64,000 nt of DNA from an uncultured Lachnospiraceae bacterium (GCA_905199445.1 CAJKGK010000013.1:21710-85709); one strand, 5' to 3'. Shown: positions 42,663 to 52,340, counted from the first letter of the stretch. Program-made: numbers and translations. Notes: a model not told the origin generated them from the sequence alone.

Positions 42663-43985
42663 TTATATACGCTGTCCGGCCTCAGGCACGGGCACAGAAA
42701 TATTCACAGTATACCAATGGTCCTGTTTTTTAAAGGAATAGTTGGCATCATAACGATCCAGGGTATTTTTCACATTGGAAAGTCCCAGGCCCATATGCCC
42801 CGTTTTCCATCGTCCTGTATGATGTTTGCCGGTCCGACCGTTTGTTTTTGGTATCTTCTCTTTGTATCCCAACGTATTCGATATGTCAATAACCATAAAA
42901 TCATTAAACTTATTCATTCGAACCACCAGCCGATCCCCACCGGATTCGATGGCATTATCTAAAAGATTTCCAAAAATCGTTGTGAGATCCAGATCATTCA
43001 TAAAATCAAAGCCAGCCTCCCGAATATCCATTACCACTGTCATTCCCGCAGCCTTTGCCTTTTGTTCTTTCTCGTTCAGTATGATATTAAGCATTCTGTT
43101 TGACGTATAATACTTTTGTCCCAATTCATTAAGCATATGATGAATATTTGAAACATAATCTCTGGCCGCCTCGTTTTCATTATTTGCATACAAGCCTTCA
43201 ATGGCATTGATATGATTTCGGATATCGTGAATCACTTTACGTGACATGGTATATTTTTCTTCCAAAGATTCATAGTATTTCAGCTGCATTTGGTTCACCG
43301 ATTCGTATACTGCCAGCTTTAATTTTAATTTCTGGGTCTTGGATATATTATAATAAATATAAAGACAGTAAATATTTAGCCCCACAATCAATATCAGATT
43401 AAAAATCAACAGTCCATAGCCATATAGGAATATATAAAGATTACCCATAAGCAGCATGGAAAATACCATAGCCAAACTTATGGCCGGCACCAGAAATAAT
43501 CCGGCCAGTTGCTTTTTCCCGGCATCCGCATTCCCCCGGAGCTTAACCAGATGGGTCAGTGTCCATGACATCAGATATTCTACAGTCCATTTCACGCCAT
43601 ACAACAAAACTGCATAAATATACATATTATTTGTCTGGATAAAATAGGCATCCCACAGGGCGATCACAATAAAAATGGCCAGATACTGTCCTAGAAAAAT
43701 AAACACAGAAATCATGGTCTGATAAAAAGCAGCCCTCAGCCCCCGGTCAAACAAAAACTGTCCCAGTAAAATTGTGCCCCCAATGCAAAGAATACAACGG
43801 CCCACATCATCAAAATAAGGCTGTACAATCAAAAGGCTCACCGAAAGCAAAACCAGGGCAACCACATATATCCACCATTTCCTGTAAATTGTTCTGCGAA
43901 TTCCGGCCAGATAGTACCAATAGCAGCCGGCAATCACCGCCAGATCCACACCGGTAATCATCCAGTTTATTATCTGTTCAAGCAT
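42663..43985 (-). CDS. Sensor histidine kinase, GHKL/AgrC-like
   Basis: 440 aa. About six N-terminal membrane helices (residues 1-215) form the sensor, then a dimerisation helix with the phospho-acceptor in VIHDIRNHINAIEGLY (about 253-268), N-box TTIFGNLLDNAIES and G-box GRTGKHHTGRWKTGHMGLGL. This is the HPK10-type layout of AgrC/ComD peptide sensors, but no peptide precursor or AgrB homologue is adjacent. Overlaps the end of its regulator gene by 8 nt. Confidence 0.92.
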   Translation of the reverse strand: MLEQIINWMITGVDLAVIAGCYWYYLAGIRRTIYRKWWIYVVALVLLSVSLLIVQPYFDDVGRCILCIGGTILLGQFLFDRGLRAAFYQTMISVFIFLGQYLAIFIVIALWDAYFIQTNNMYIYAVLLYGVKWTVEYLMSWTLTHLVKLRGNADAGKKQLAGLFLVPAISLAMVFSMLLMGNLYIFLYGYGLLIFNLILIVGLNIYCLYIYYNISKTQKLKLKLAVYESVNQMQLKYYESLEEKYTMSRKVIHDIRNHINAIEGLYANNENEAARDYVSNIHHMLNELGQKYYTSNRMLNIILNEKEQKAKAAGMTVVMDIREAGFDFMNDLDLTTIFGNLLDNAIESGGDRLVVRMNKFNDFMVIDISNTLGYKEKIPKTNGRTGKHHTGRWKTGHMGLGLSNVKNTLDRYDANYSFKKQDHWYTVNISVPVPEAGQRI

Positions 43986-44703
43986 CTGTTCCCCTCATCC
44001 TTCTGGCCATATATCCATTCAGCTCCTGACGGAACTCCACGGCTTTTTTCTGAGACAGCGGAAGCACATCCCCATTATTCATAAAAACCTCATAACCACG
44101 AACCGATTTCACATGGTACAAATTCACGCAAAAACTTTTGTGAGGCATGACAAAGTCCCAGGCTGCCATGCGCAAAGAAAGCTCTGACATTTTCTGACGC
44201 AGCCAGTACGCATGCCCCTGCGTCACCATCCGAATCCGCCGGCTCTCATACTCAAAATAATAAATATCCCTCAGCGCAAGATGGATATTTCCCTCATCAG
44301 ATACAAAGTCTAAAATATCTTCTGTCTCTTCCTGAGCCGAATATTCAATAGCCTCATCCAATACCTTAAAAATTTGCTTTGTATCCACAGGCTTTAATAA
44401 ATAGGAAAACGCATGAACGGCGAAGGCTCCGCCCACATATTCTCTGTAGCTGGTCACATAAATAATTTTGACTTTTTTATCTCTTTTTCGGATTTCTCTG
44501 GCTGCTTCAATGCCATTCATGCCGCCCATGTCAATATCCAAAAAAATCATATCAAAGGTTTGCGTACAGCTGCAAAGTGCCTCTCCACTGTCAAACTCTG
44601 TGACAAGAATTCCCAGACCTCTGGTCTCCCTGTACTGATCAATCAGCATCTTAAGCTGCTTCACCGACATTTTGAAATCATCGCAAACTGCAATATTTAA
44701 CAT
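43978..44703 (-). CDS. LytTR family response regulator
   Basis: 241 aa. The receiver domain has IAVCDDF at its start and the phospho-acceptor Asp in MIFLDIDMGGMNGIEAAREI; the C-terminal LytTR DNA-binding domain includes YYFEYESRRIRM, FVMPHKSFCVNL and GDVLPLSQKKAVEF. The ATG at 44703 follows GGAGG. It forms an operon with the GHKL kinase and the lipoprotein gene. Likely targets include the neighbouring moxR operon, but no LytTR direct repeats were identified with confidence. Confidence 0.93.
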   Translation of the reverse strand: MLNIAVCDDFKMSVKQLKMLIDQYRETRGLGILVTEFDSGEALCSCTQTFDMIFLDIDMGGMNGIEAAREIRKRDKKVKIIYVTSYREYVGGAFAVHAFSYLLKPVDTKQIFKVLDEAIEYSAQEETEDILDFVSDEGNIHLALRDIYYFEYESRRIRMVTQGHAYWLRQKMSELSLRMAAWDFVMPHKSFCVNLYHVKSVRGYEVFMNNGDVLPLSQKKAVEFRQELNGYMARRMRGTDA

Positions 44704-44772
44704 AAAACTTCCTCCATGCATATCAATTTCTCCTCTGACGTCCCTTTTCCAAGTAAAAGACAGCGTCCTGAA

Positions 44773-44817
44773 GCAAAAAAGCCGCCCGCCGAAAGGAATC
44801 CCCCATCGGCAGGCAGC
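44773..44817 (-). terminator. Terminator of the TrpXYZ-like ABC operon
   Basis: On the minus strand GCCTGCCGA pairs with TCGGCGGGC and the stem leads into GGCTTTTTTGC. It lies 16 nt after the ATPase stop codon. Confidence 0.8.
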
Positions 44818-44832
44818 ACCTATGCACCGTTA

Positions 44833-45630
44833 TTACTGTGCCAGCATCATACGGTCATTGGCGAACTCGCCACCGCTGACCTCCTCAAATTTCTTCAGAA
44901 GATCGCCGACTTCCAGCTGTTTCTTTTCTTCCCCTGCAATATCAAAAATGATTTGCCCATTGTTCATCATAATCAGTCGATTGCCGTATTTAATCGCATC
45001 TTTCATGTTATGGGTAATCATCATTGTCGTCAGGTTACTGCGCTCTACAATTTCATTGGTCATATCAAGCACACGTTTTGCCGTTTTGGGGTCCAACGCC
45101 GCCGTATGCTCATCCAGCAAAAGCAGCTTTGGCTCCTTTATCGTAGCCATCAGAAGTGTGAGCGCCTGACGCTGTCCGCCCGAAAGCAGCCCCACCTTGG
45201 CATTTAAACGGGATTCCAGCCCCAGATCCAAAGGTTTTAAAAGATCTACAAACAGCGCTCTTTCCTTGTTGCTGATTCCCCACCGAAAACTGCGGTTTTT
45301 GCCCCGTCTTAAAGCCATTGCCAGGTTTTCTTCGATCCACATATCCCCAGCAGTGCCCTTTAGCGGATCCTGAAACACACGACCAATATACTTGGCTCTT
45401 TTATATTCCGCTGCTTTGGTCACATCATGTCCATCAATCCGTATGCTTCCTTTTTCGATGGGAAATACACCGGCAATGGCGTTGAGCATTGTAGATTTTC
45501 CGGCACCGTTGCCCCCGATCACGGTCACAAAATCACCTTTATCCAGATGGAGATTCAGGCCGTTTAAGGCATCCTTCTGGACCGGTGTCCCGATATTAAA
45601 TGATTTGTTTACATTAATAATATCCAGCAT
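44833..45630 (-). CDS. ABC transporter ATP-binding protein (TrpZ-like)
   Basis: 265 aa. Walker A IGGNGAGKSTMLNAI (about residues 37-51), signature VGLLSGGQRQALTLLM, Walker B KLLLLDEHTAALDPKT and switch His in TMMITHNM. It energises the permease encoded directly upstream, whose stop overlaps its ATG by one base. The set of SBP (ABC_sub_bind type), RbsC-like permease and this ATPase matches the tryptophan/tyrosine importer group TrpXYZ; the substrate here is inferred. Confidence 0.92.
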   Translation of the reverse strand: MLDIINVNKSFNIGTPVQKDALNGLNLHLDKGDFVTVIGGNGAGKSTMLNAIAGVFPIEKGSIRIDGHDVTKAAEYKRAKYIGRVFQDPLKGTAGDMWIEENLAMALRRGKNRSFRWGISNKERALFVDLLKPLDLGLESRLNAKVGLLSGGQRQALTLLMATIKEPKLLLLDEHTAALDPKTAKRVLDMTNEIVERSNLTTMMITHNMKDAIKYGNRLIMMNNGQIIFDIAGEEKKQLEVGDLLKKFEEVSGGEFANDRMMLAQ

Positions 45631-46556
45631 TATGCATCCCCCTTACTGCCTCTGGACACAAGCCAGGTTTTAAATGTGGGAGACACAAGCGCAATGACAA
45701 CAATAATAGCCGTCAGCAGCTTCATATCATCCGTTGTAATCTTAAAGCCAATATCCAGACTCATGCTCACTTGAAGTACGATTGCCACAATGATCCTGTA
45801 TACAATGGATCCAATCACCGCACCGGCCAGCCGGTGAAAATATGTACGTTTGCTAAAGATTACCTCGCCGATAATGACTGCGGCAAGGCCGATGACAATC
45901 GTGCCGACACCCATATTAATATCAGCATAGCCGTTATACTGAGCAACAAGGCCACCGGACATCGCCACCAGGCCATTGCCCACGACAAGACCTAAAATCA
46001 CCATAGTTTTTGTATTGGCCCCCATGGCTTTCACCATATCCGGGTTATTACCCGTGGCACGCAGAGCACATCCGATTTCAGTTCCGAAAAAACAGTAAAT
46101 CAGAATAATTAAAACAACTGCAAAAACAAGTCCTACAAGCATTTTACTGGCAGTTTCAGGTATTCCCAGATCCTGAAGCCCGGTAAATACGGTATCCATG
46201 TTTAATAGGCCCAAATTGGCCTTTCCCATCACTCTCAGGTTAATGGAATACAGGCCGAACTGACACAAAATTCCGGCCAAAAGATCAGGAATCTTAAATT
46301 TAGTATGTAAAATTCCCGTAACCAGGCCAGCAAGCATGCCGCCCATCGTTGCAAGAAATACAGACAGCAGTGGATTAACACCGGCGGCAATATATACAGC
46401 CGATATGGCCCCGCCCAATGTAAAGCTTCCATCCACCGTCAGATCGGCATAATTTAAAACTCTGTAGGTCATATAAACGCCCAGAACCATAATGCCCCAC
46501 AGTATTCCCTGAATGACTGCATCCTGCAGTATTCCTACCCACGCAGATAAACCCAT
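45630..46556 (-). CDS. ABC transporter permease (TrpY-like)
   Basis: 308 aa, about eight membrane helices. GIMVLGVYMTYRVLNYADLT and TVDGSFTLGGA near the N-terminus are typical of the BPD_transp_2 permeases that pair with ABC_sub_bind proteins. The coupling region reads GCALRATGNNPDMVKAMGAN. Second gene of the importer operon, 27 nt after the binding-protein gene and overlapping the ATPase gene by one base. Confidence 0.9.
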   Translation of the reverse strand: MGLSAWVGILQDAVIQGILWGIMVLGVYMTYRVLNYADLTVDGSFTLGGAISAVYIAAGVNPLLSVFLATMGGMLAGLVTGILHTKFKIPDLLAGILCQFGLYSINLRVMGKANLGLLNMDTVFTGLQDLGIPETASKMLVGLVFAVVLIILIYCFFGTEIGCALRATGNNPDMVKAMGANTKTMVILGLVVGNGLVAMSGGLVAQYNGYADINMGVGTIVIGLAAVIIGEVIFSKRTYFHRLAGAVIGSIVYRIIVAIVLQVSMSLDIGFKITTDDMKLLTAIIVVIALVSPTFKTWLVSRGSKGDA

Positions 46557-46583
46557 TTTATTTCATCCTTTGCCTTTTAACAA

Positions 46584-47669
46584 TTAATATACTGTACCGG
46601 CTTTTTCCAGTATGGAATCCGGAATCGTAATTCCCAGCTCGTCTGCAAATGTCTTATTAATCACAAGACCACAGTCTGTCTGACTTTCCACCGGAATGTC
46701 TGCCGGATTCTCACCGTTGATAATACGTACAGCCTGTGCAGCCGTCTGTTTTCCAAGATCATAATAATTAATCGCAGTCGTTGCAATTCCGCCTTCCTCA
46801 ATCATGGCCTCCACGGCACAAAATACCGGCACACCGTTATCCACAGCAACACCATGAACTGTCGCCATAGCACTGGCAAAGCCATTATCAGACGGAATAT
46901 AGATGGCATCTACGGCAGGGGCTACAGAAGCGATGACCTGCTGAATATCATTGGTACTGGAAGATGTGGATACAGTCACATCAAACCCCAGCTCCTGTGC
47001 AGCCTTCTGAGCTTCCTCTGCCTGAATTTCCGAGTTTGCCTCACTGGAAGTATAAACAATTCCCAGTTTCTTCGCATCCGGTAAAATATCTTTGATCACA
47101 CTGATCTGATCCCCAATCACAGGCATATCGATGGTTCCTGTCACATTTGCTCCCGGTGCGTCGTTGCTCTCAACGAGTCCGGCCCCCACCGCATCTGTGA
47201 CGCAGGTAAATAACACCGGCGTTTCCGATCCTCCAAATACATTGACCGCAGACTGGGCAGCATTGGTGGCAATCGCCAGTACAAGGTCCGTATTGTTGTT
47301 TTTAAACACACTGCAGATAGACTGACAGTTACTCGGATCCCCGGAAGCATTCTGGAAGTTAATGTGAATATTTTTACCATCCACATAGCCGGCCTCGGCC
47401 AATCCGTCTACAAAGCCCTGATAAGCATCGTCAAGGGATGCATGCTGCGTATACTGAATCACACCAATTTCAAGCACATCTTCTGTGTCCGCGCCTGCAG
47501 CAGCTTCACTTTCCACAGATGACACCTCTGCACTGTTATCGGCCGTCTGTTCGTTTGTCTCCTTGCCGCCGGACACACCACTGCCCTGGCTGCCGCCATC
47601 CGAACCGCATGCGGCCATTATAGACACGGCAAGTATGCCGGCCATGAATAAACTCATTACTTTTTTCAT
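46584..47669 (-). CDS. ABC transporter substrate-binding lipoprotein (TrpX-like, ABC_sub_bind)
   Basis: 361 aa. The signal KKVMSLFMAGILAVSIMAAC ends in a lipobox MAAC, followed by a Gly/Ser/Asn/Glu linker. The binding fold reads EIGVIQYTQHASLDDAYQGF, DLVLAIATNAAQSA and FTCVTDAVGAGLV, typical of PF04392 proteins that bind aromatic amino acids in studied cases. The ATG at 47669 follows AGAGGAAAA; the upstream frame to 47720 has no ribosome site. It is first in the operon, behind a good promoter. Confidence 0.9.
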   Translation of the reverse strand: MKKVMSLFMAGILAVSIMAACGSDGGSQGSGVSGGKETNEQTADNSAEVSSVESEAAAGADTEDVLEIGVIQYTQHASLDDAYQGFVDGLAEAGYVDGKNIHINFQNASGDPSNCQSICSVFKNNNTDLVLAIATNAAQSAVNVFGGSETPVLFTCVTDAVGAGLVESNDAPGANVTGTIDMPVIGDQISVIKDILPDAKKLGIVYTSSEANSEIQAEEAQKAAQELGFDVTVSTSSSTNDIQQVIASVAPAVDAIYIPSDNGFASAMATVHGVAVDNGVPVFCAVEAMIEEGGIATTAINYYDLGKQTAAQAVRIINGENPADIPVESQTDCGLVINKTFADELGITIPDSILEKAGTVY

Positions 47670-47716
47670 TTTTCCTCTACTCCTTGCTCCTGTATTTATC
47701 GGCTGATAAGCTTCAA

Positions 47717-47746
47717 CCACATTAGCACGTAGCCACGTTAAAGTGG
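47717..47746. promoter_or_regulatory. Imperfect 30-bp dyad in the leader of the TrpXYZ-like operon
   Basis: CCACATTA and TAAAGTGG (7 of 8 complementary) flank a centre with two ACGT copies. It begins about 10-15 nt after the predicted transcription start, so it could be a repressor site or an RNA hairpin. No T-box or known amino-acid riboswitch was seen. Confidence 0.3.
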
Positions 47747-47762
47747 ATGCGTCAATATTGAA

Positions 47763-47791
47763 ATTTTATACTATTTTTGCATAAAAGTCAA
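47763..47791 (-). promoter_or_regulatory. Sigma-A promoter of the TrpXYZ-like operon
   Basis: TTGACT and TAAAAT with a 17-bp spacer on the minus strand, starting 14 nt beyond the stop of the GT2 gene. Confidence 0.65.
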
Positions 47792-47804
47792 CCGGAAACA
47801 CAGT

Positions 47805-48761
47805 TTAAAGTGCCTCTGTATCTTTTTGAATTTTCTCAAAATAATCATTTTTAAACTGATTCAAAGAAAGCTCAAACTGCTGTCTGCTATGTGCTTTAAG
47901 TACATTTAAAATCAGGCCGCTAAAATAAGACTGTATGGCCGCAATGGCCGCAAAGCCGCTGACAATCAGCGTCGGAAACTTTGGCACCAGTCCGGTCTGA
48001 ACATACTCGATCATTACCGGAATAAAAAACCCCAAAGACAGCAAAAACAGGATAAAAGCAATGGTTCCAAAAAACATCATGGGCCTGTAATTTTTAAACA
48101 GGCGGAAAATTGTCCGAAGGACTTTAATGCCGTCACTGACCGTATTGAGTTTGGATTCCGATCCCTCCGGGCGGTCTCTGTAATCCACGACAACATTTTC
48201 TATATGCATATTTTTATCCAGAGCATGAATCGTCATTTCCGTTTCAATTTCAAAACCCCGGGATAAAACAGGAAATGTCTTTACAAATAAATAACTAAAA
48301 GCTCTGTAGCCGGTCATAATATCACGTACATCATTTTTAAATAAAAAGTTAATAAGGCCCCGAACGGTTTTATTGCCTGTGTTATGAAAACGCCGTTTAT
48401 TTTCCGTAAAATACGTTGAAGAAAGACGATCGCCCACAACCATATCTGCATTTCCCGAAAGCACAGGCTTAACCATCTGGGCTGCATTTTTCGCCGGATA
48501 GGTATCATCCCCGTCAATCATCAGATAACACCGGGCATCAATATCTCTAAACATGGACCGGATCACGGCTCCTTTGCCCTGCTGCGTCTCATATCGGACA
48601 ATCGCCCCTGCTTCTTTTGCAATCACATCCGTATGATCCGTTGAATTATTATCATACACATAGATCGTGGCCTCCGGCAGCGCTGCCTTAAAATCTTTCA
48701 CCACTTTAGCGATTGTCTTTGCCTCATTATAACAGGGAATTAAAACTGCAATTTTATCCAT
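47805..48761 (-). CDS. Family 2 glycosyltransferase (polyprenyl-phosphate sugar synthase type)
   Basis: 318 aa. The GT-A fold starts AVLIPCYNEAKTIAKVV; the nucleotide/metal motif is LMIDGDDTYPA (about 80-90), and EIETEMTIHALDKN and DRPEGSESKL follow. Two C-terminal membrane helices (MMFFGTIAFILFLLSLGFF and the one near residue 265) anchor it. This is the layout of DPM1/GtrB-like enzymes that load a sugar on undecaprenyl phosphate. The neighbouring GT-C-like membrane protein could use that lipid-linked sugar (inference). Confidence 0.88.
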   Translation of the reverse strand: MDKIAVLIPCYNEAKTIAKVVKDFKAALPEATIYVYDNNSTDHTDVIAKEAGAIVRYETQQGKGAVIRSMFRDIDARCYLMIDGDDTYPAKNAAQMVKPVLSGNADMVVGDRLSSTYFTENKRRFHNTGNKTVRGLINFLFKNDVRDIMTGYRAFSYLFVKTFPVLSRGFEIETEMTIHALDKNMHIENVVVDYRDRPEGSESKLNTVSDGIKVLRTIFRLFKNYRPMMFFGTIAFILFLLSLGFFIPVMIEYVQTGLVPKFPTLIVSGFAAIAAIQSYFSGLILNVLKAHSRQQFELSLNQFKNDYFEKIQKDTEAL

Positions 48762-48780
48762 AAAAACCTCTCCTTCTTCC

Positions 48781-50799
48781 CTACTTGGCCATCAGCCACA
48801 AAATATTTACCAGGCAGGTAAGTCCAAATCCCCAAACCAGAACCTTTAAAAACAGTTTCTGCAGGCCCCGGACTTTAAATCTGCCCTTATTATAAACCTT
48901 CTGAGCATTTCCCTTCTGTCCATGCCCCTTACCTTCGTCATAAAGCACTGCCTTCTCGTGAAGTCCCAGCGCCACCAAAACAGACGGAAGGGTTAAAAAC
49001 AAACCAAAATCACAGCCATAACGCTGAAGAATCCCCGCCATCTCCACATCTGCACAAATAATAATCAACGCCAGTACAAGGGATAAAAGACAGACAGATG
49101 ACAGTCCCTTTTTCTTCAAAAGCATTTTCACATTTCCCCAGAAAAGCAGCGCAAGTGTGATCAAATTAAACCATAAAAAACCGCCGTACATAGTTTCTGC
49201 AATGGTTGCTCCCTGATAAGATGTTGACAGACGTACAGAGGACATAAACGGGAAGCGCCCGACAAGATTTATCGGCTGAAACAGATACGTAAATAACCCA
49301 AAAGGCAGACGATCTATATGAAATCCCCGATGAGTCATATCATTCGTTGTTAAATTGTAATTAGCCCCAAAATCAAAGGGGGAGCCAAAACGGGCGAAAT
49401 TATAGTACATCAGTAAGGCCGCTACAATCACATAAGGGATAGCTGCAGTAACCAGATGAACAACAGCCTCTTTTTTGGATTTTTTGAGGCAGGCTTTAAA
49501 GGGCTTCCAAAAAATAGGAATAATAAGAAAACTGCCCGCTACAACCTGTGGCCTGCAAGCAGCAACTAAAGCCATACAAACCGCTCCGGCCGCCAAAAAC
49601 CGCCTGTCTATAAAAGTCTCATCCTTTACTGCCCTAACCCAAAAATACAGCCCCCACAAGGTCAATGCCACGGCCATGGACACCGGCATATTATAAAAGC
49701 TGGGTGGATTTACAATAAGTAAAAAGCCGCTGCCAAGAAGAAGCATACACTCAAGCATCACAAAAAGTCCCAGGGAAACATTTTTAAAATATTTTTTAAC
49801 AAGGACATGTAAAAGGAAAAACACACCGGCAATTATAAATGCACTGTTAATCACAATTCCCACAACCGTAAAAAACGCCTGTCCGGTTATCAGATAATAT
49901 GGCAGGTAATAGACAAGTACCGGTAAAATTCCAAAATAAGAATAATATTTTCCGTCATAGAACGCTGTATCCCACTGAAAATCCACATTTTTTGCATCTC
50001 TTTCGTATTTATCATAAGGATTTTCCATCTGAAGCAGCTCCGGCGATGGCTGGATATCTAAATCAAAATGGCCTTCACTCAAAGCCACAGCCAGCTGATG
50101 GTACTGGGAATGGTGAACCCAGCGGGGATTACAGTAATCGGGATTTCCCAGTGTCACGCCCGCAGCTGCAGCCAGCTGGGCAAACAGCAGTATTGTTATG
50201 AAAACACGCTGTCCGTGACTTTCCATGGCATATGGAATTGTATATATGGATGAACCTGGACGAAAAGCATAAATTGCAAGAAGTCCCAAAAAAATGGCAG
50301 CCAGCCTTAAAACAGAAAAATCCAGGGGTCTGTACCGGTTCAGACCAACATCATGGACTGTCAGTGTCTTTCCCGCTGTATCTTTAAATGTTATTTTAAT
50401 ACTTTCGGCTTTTCCGCTTAAATTCATTTTAATATATTTGCTGCGCTCGTCGTGGGGCGTAATTTTCATTTCCGGCAGACTGTAGTATTGATTATTCCCC
50501 TCGTCCCTGGCCTGCACACACACCGTCAGCAGCCGGGATGGATCCTGGGTACAAGTCACATTTAAATAAAGATTATGTACAGTCTCATGTATCTGATCAA
50601 GTATAAGGACCCCGTCGCTGTCTTGTGAAAAAGTTATATCCTGCCCTTTTTTCAGAGGGGTCTGGTCAGCGGCTGCCATAGAAAATGTATCCATGTCCGA
50701 AAAGGTCATGGATTCAAAGCTACGGAAATTAAAAATAAACAGTTCAATCGCCATGGCAGTCAGCAATAATATCAAACATCTGATTTTTATTTTTTTCAT
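48781..50799 (-). CDS. Large polytopic membrane protein, GT-C glycosyltransferase-like
   Basis: 672 aa. One N-terminal helix (CLILLLTAMAIELFIFNF) is followed by a beta-rich extracellular insert to about residue 155, then about ten hydrophobic helices. NYDP-like catalytic signatures are not obvious, but the loop after the second helix carries acidic residues (NPYDKYERDAKNVDFQWDTA), and the arrangement fits GT39/GT83-type lipid-sugar transferases. Ribosome site AAAGGTTA. It lies 19 nt before the GT2 gene, so the pair may decorate a surface polymer. Family assignment is by architecture only. Confidence 0.7.
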   Translation of the reverse strand: MKKIKIRCLILLLTAMAIELFIFNFRSFESMTFSDMDTFSMAAADQTPLKKGQDITFSQDSDGVLILDQIHETVHNLYLNVTCTQDPSRLLTVCVQARDEGNNQYYSLPEMKITPHDERSKYIKMNLSGKAESIKITFKDTAGKTLTVHDVGLNRYRPLDFSVLRLAAIFLGLLAIYAFRPGSSIYTIPYAMESHGQRVFITILLFAQLAAAAGVTLGNPDYCNPRWVHHSQYHQLAVALSEGHFDLDIQPSPELLQMENPYDKYERDAKNVDFQWDTAFYDGKYYSYFGILPVLVYYLPYYLITGQAFFTVVGIVINSAFIIAGVFFLLHVLVKKYFKNVSLGLFVMLECMLLLGSGFLLIVNPPSFYNMPVSMAVALTLWGLYFWVRAVKDETFIDRRFLAAGAVCMALVAACRPQVVAGSFLIIPIFWKPFKACLKKSKKEAVVHLVTAAIPYVIVAALLMYYNFARFGSPFDFGANYNLTTNDMTHRGFHIDRLPFGLFTYLFQPINLVGRFPFMSSVRLSTSYQGATIAETMYGGFLWFNLITLALLFWGNVKMLLKKKGLSSVCLLSLVLALIIICADVEMAGILQRYGCDFGLFLTLPSVLVALGLHEKAVLYDEGKGHGQKGNAQKVYNKGRFKVRGLQKLFLKVLVWGFGLTCLVNILWLMAK

Positions 50800-50826
50800 T
50801 TTTTTAACCTTTTAATTCAAAAAATA

Positions 50827-50872
50827 TCCAAAAGCTGCGGCAGACGGCGTCTGCCGTACTGTCGCAGCTTAA
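50827..50872 (-). terminator. Terminator of the decarboxylase operon
   Basis: AAGCTGCG pairs with CGCAGCTT, and an inner stem is formed by the near-palindrome CGGCAGACG/CCGTCTGCCG. On the minus strand the stem runs into TTTTGGATATTTTTTG. Confidence 0.75.
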
Positions 50873-50901
50873 AAATTCCGATCTTATTCAGTTCTATGGC
50901 A

Positions 50902-52314
50902 TTATACCGGATAAACACCGTTTTTAGTATCCGCAGCCGTTGGATCAATCTTTGTCTGCTGAGCCTCTCTATATTTAAAGAATTCCTCGGCAACCTGTGG
51001 GAACAGAGCATAGGTCAGTACGTCTTCATCCTGCTGTTTCCACTGAGACATCTTTGCTTCAATATCCTTAAGCTGTGGCTTAATCAGGTCGGCAGGACGG
51101 CATGTAATCGGCTGATCATCGCCGCAGGCCTTTTTCTGAACTTCAGGATTAAACGGTTTAACGGTCTGACCATATTCACCGTGAAGCAGAGCCTTGCTCT
51201 CTTTTGTGATCATCTTATAACGCTCGCCCATAAGTACGTTTAATACAGCCTGTGTGCCCACGATCTGAGATGAAGGTGTAACCAGAGGCGGTTCACCAAA
51301 GTCTTTGCGGACTCTGGGAATTTCTTCCAGCACCTGCTCGTATTTATCTTCGGCATGGGCATCCTTCAGCTGAGATACAAGATTGGAAAGCATACCACCT
51401 GGAACCTGATACATTAAAGTCTTAATATTCACACCCAGAACTTTGGGATTCATCAGTCCTGTGGAAAGCGCTTCCTCTCTCATCGGCCGGAAATAATCCG
51501 CAATTTCAGCAAGAAGATTCTGATCCAGACCTGTGTCATATGGTGTTCCCTTAAAGGTCTCAACCATCACCTCTGTCGCCGGCTGGCTTGTACCCATGGA
51601 GAACGGAGACATTGCTGTATCAATCACATCGGCACCGGCCTCAACTGCTTTCATGTATGTCATGGAAGCCACACCGCTTGTATAATGGGTATGGATCTGA
51701 ATCGGAAGCTTTGTTGCTGATTTCAGGGCGGTTACCAGTTCTGTTGCCTTGTACGGAACAAGAAGGCCTGCCATATCCTTGATACAGATGGAGTGTGCAC
51801 CCATATCTTCAATTCTCTTTGCAATATCTTTCCAGTAATCCAGCGTATAAGCGTCACCAAGCGTATAGCTTAATGCGATCTGAGCATGTCCGCCTTCTTT
51901 TCTTGTCGCTTTTACTGCTGTTTCCAGATTTCTTAAATCATTTAATGCATCAAAAATACGAATGATATCAATACCATTGGCAATGGATTTCTGAACAAAA
52001 TATTCAACAACATCATCAGCATAATGGCTGTATCCCAGGATATTCTGTCCACGGAACAGCATCTGAAGTTTTGTATTTTTAAATCCATCTCTTAATTTGC
52101 GAAGCCTTTCCCATGGATCTTCTTTAAGGAAACGCAGAGATGCATCAAATGTAGCTCCACCCCAGCACTCTACGGAATGATAACCAACTTTATCCATTTT
52201 ATCAATGATTGGAAGCATCTGTTCAGTAGACATACGTGTTGCAATCAAGGACTGATGTGCGTCACGTAAGATTGTCTCAGTGATGCCCACTGGTTTTTTA
52301 ATTTGTTCTGACAT
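50902..52314 (-). CDS. oadA: Oxaloacetate decarboxylase alpha / pyruvate carboxylase B-type carboxyltransferase
   Basis: 470 aa, cytosolic TIM-barrel carboxyltransferase. ITETILRDAHQSLIATRMST holds the metal-binding Asp, VECWGGATFDASLRFL and MLFRGQNILGY are substrate-loop motifs, and THYTSGVASMTYMKAVEAG contains metal ligands. It moves CO2 between oxaloacetate/pyruvate and biotin. The C-terminal biotinyl domain found in many OadA proteins is absent; the chain stops after the PYC_OADA helical region, so it depends on the separate carrier at 53549-53920. Last gene of the pump operon. Confidence 0.93.
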   Translation of the reverse strand: MSEQIKKPVGITETILRDAHQSLIATRMSTEQMLPIIDKMDKVGYHSVECWGGATFDASLRFLKEDPWERLRKLRDGFKNTKLQMLFRGQNILGYSHYADDVVEYFVQKSIANGIDIIRIFDALNDLRNLETAVKATRKEGGHAQIALSYTLGDAYTLDYWKDIAKRIEDMGAHSICIKDMAGLLVPYKATELVTALKSATKLPIQIHTHYTSGVASMTYMKAVEAGADVIDTAMSPFSMGTSQPATEVMVETFKGTPYDTGLDQNLLAEIADYFRPMREEALSTGLMNPKVLGVNIKTLMYQVPGGMLSNLVSQLKDAHAEDKYEQVLEEIPRVRKDFGEPPLVTPSSQIVGTQAVLNVLMGERYKMITKESKALLHGEYGQTVKPFNPEVQKKACGDDQPITCRPADLIKPQLKDIEAKMSQWKQQDEDVLTYALFPQVAEEFFKYREAQQTKIDPTAADTKNGVYPV

Positions 52315-52340
52315 GATCTTTCCTCCTAATTAACTGTTTA

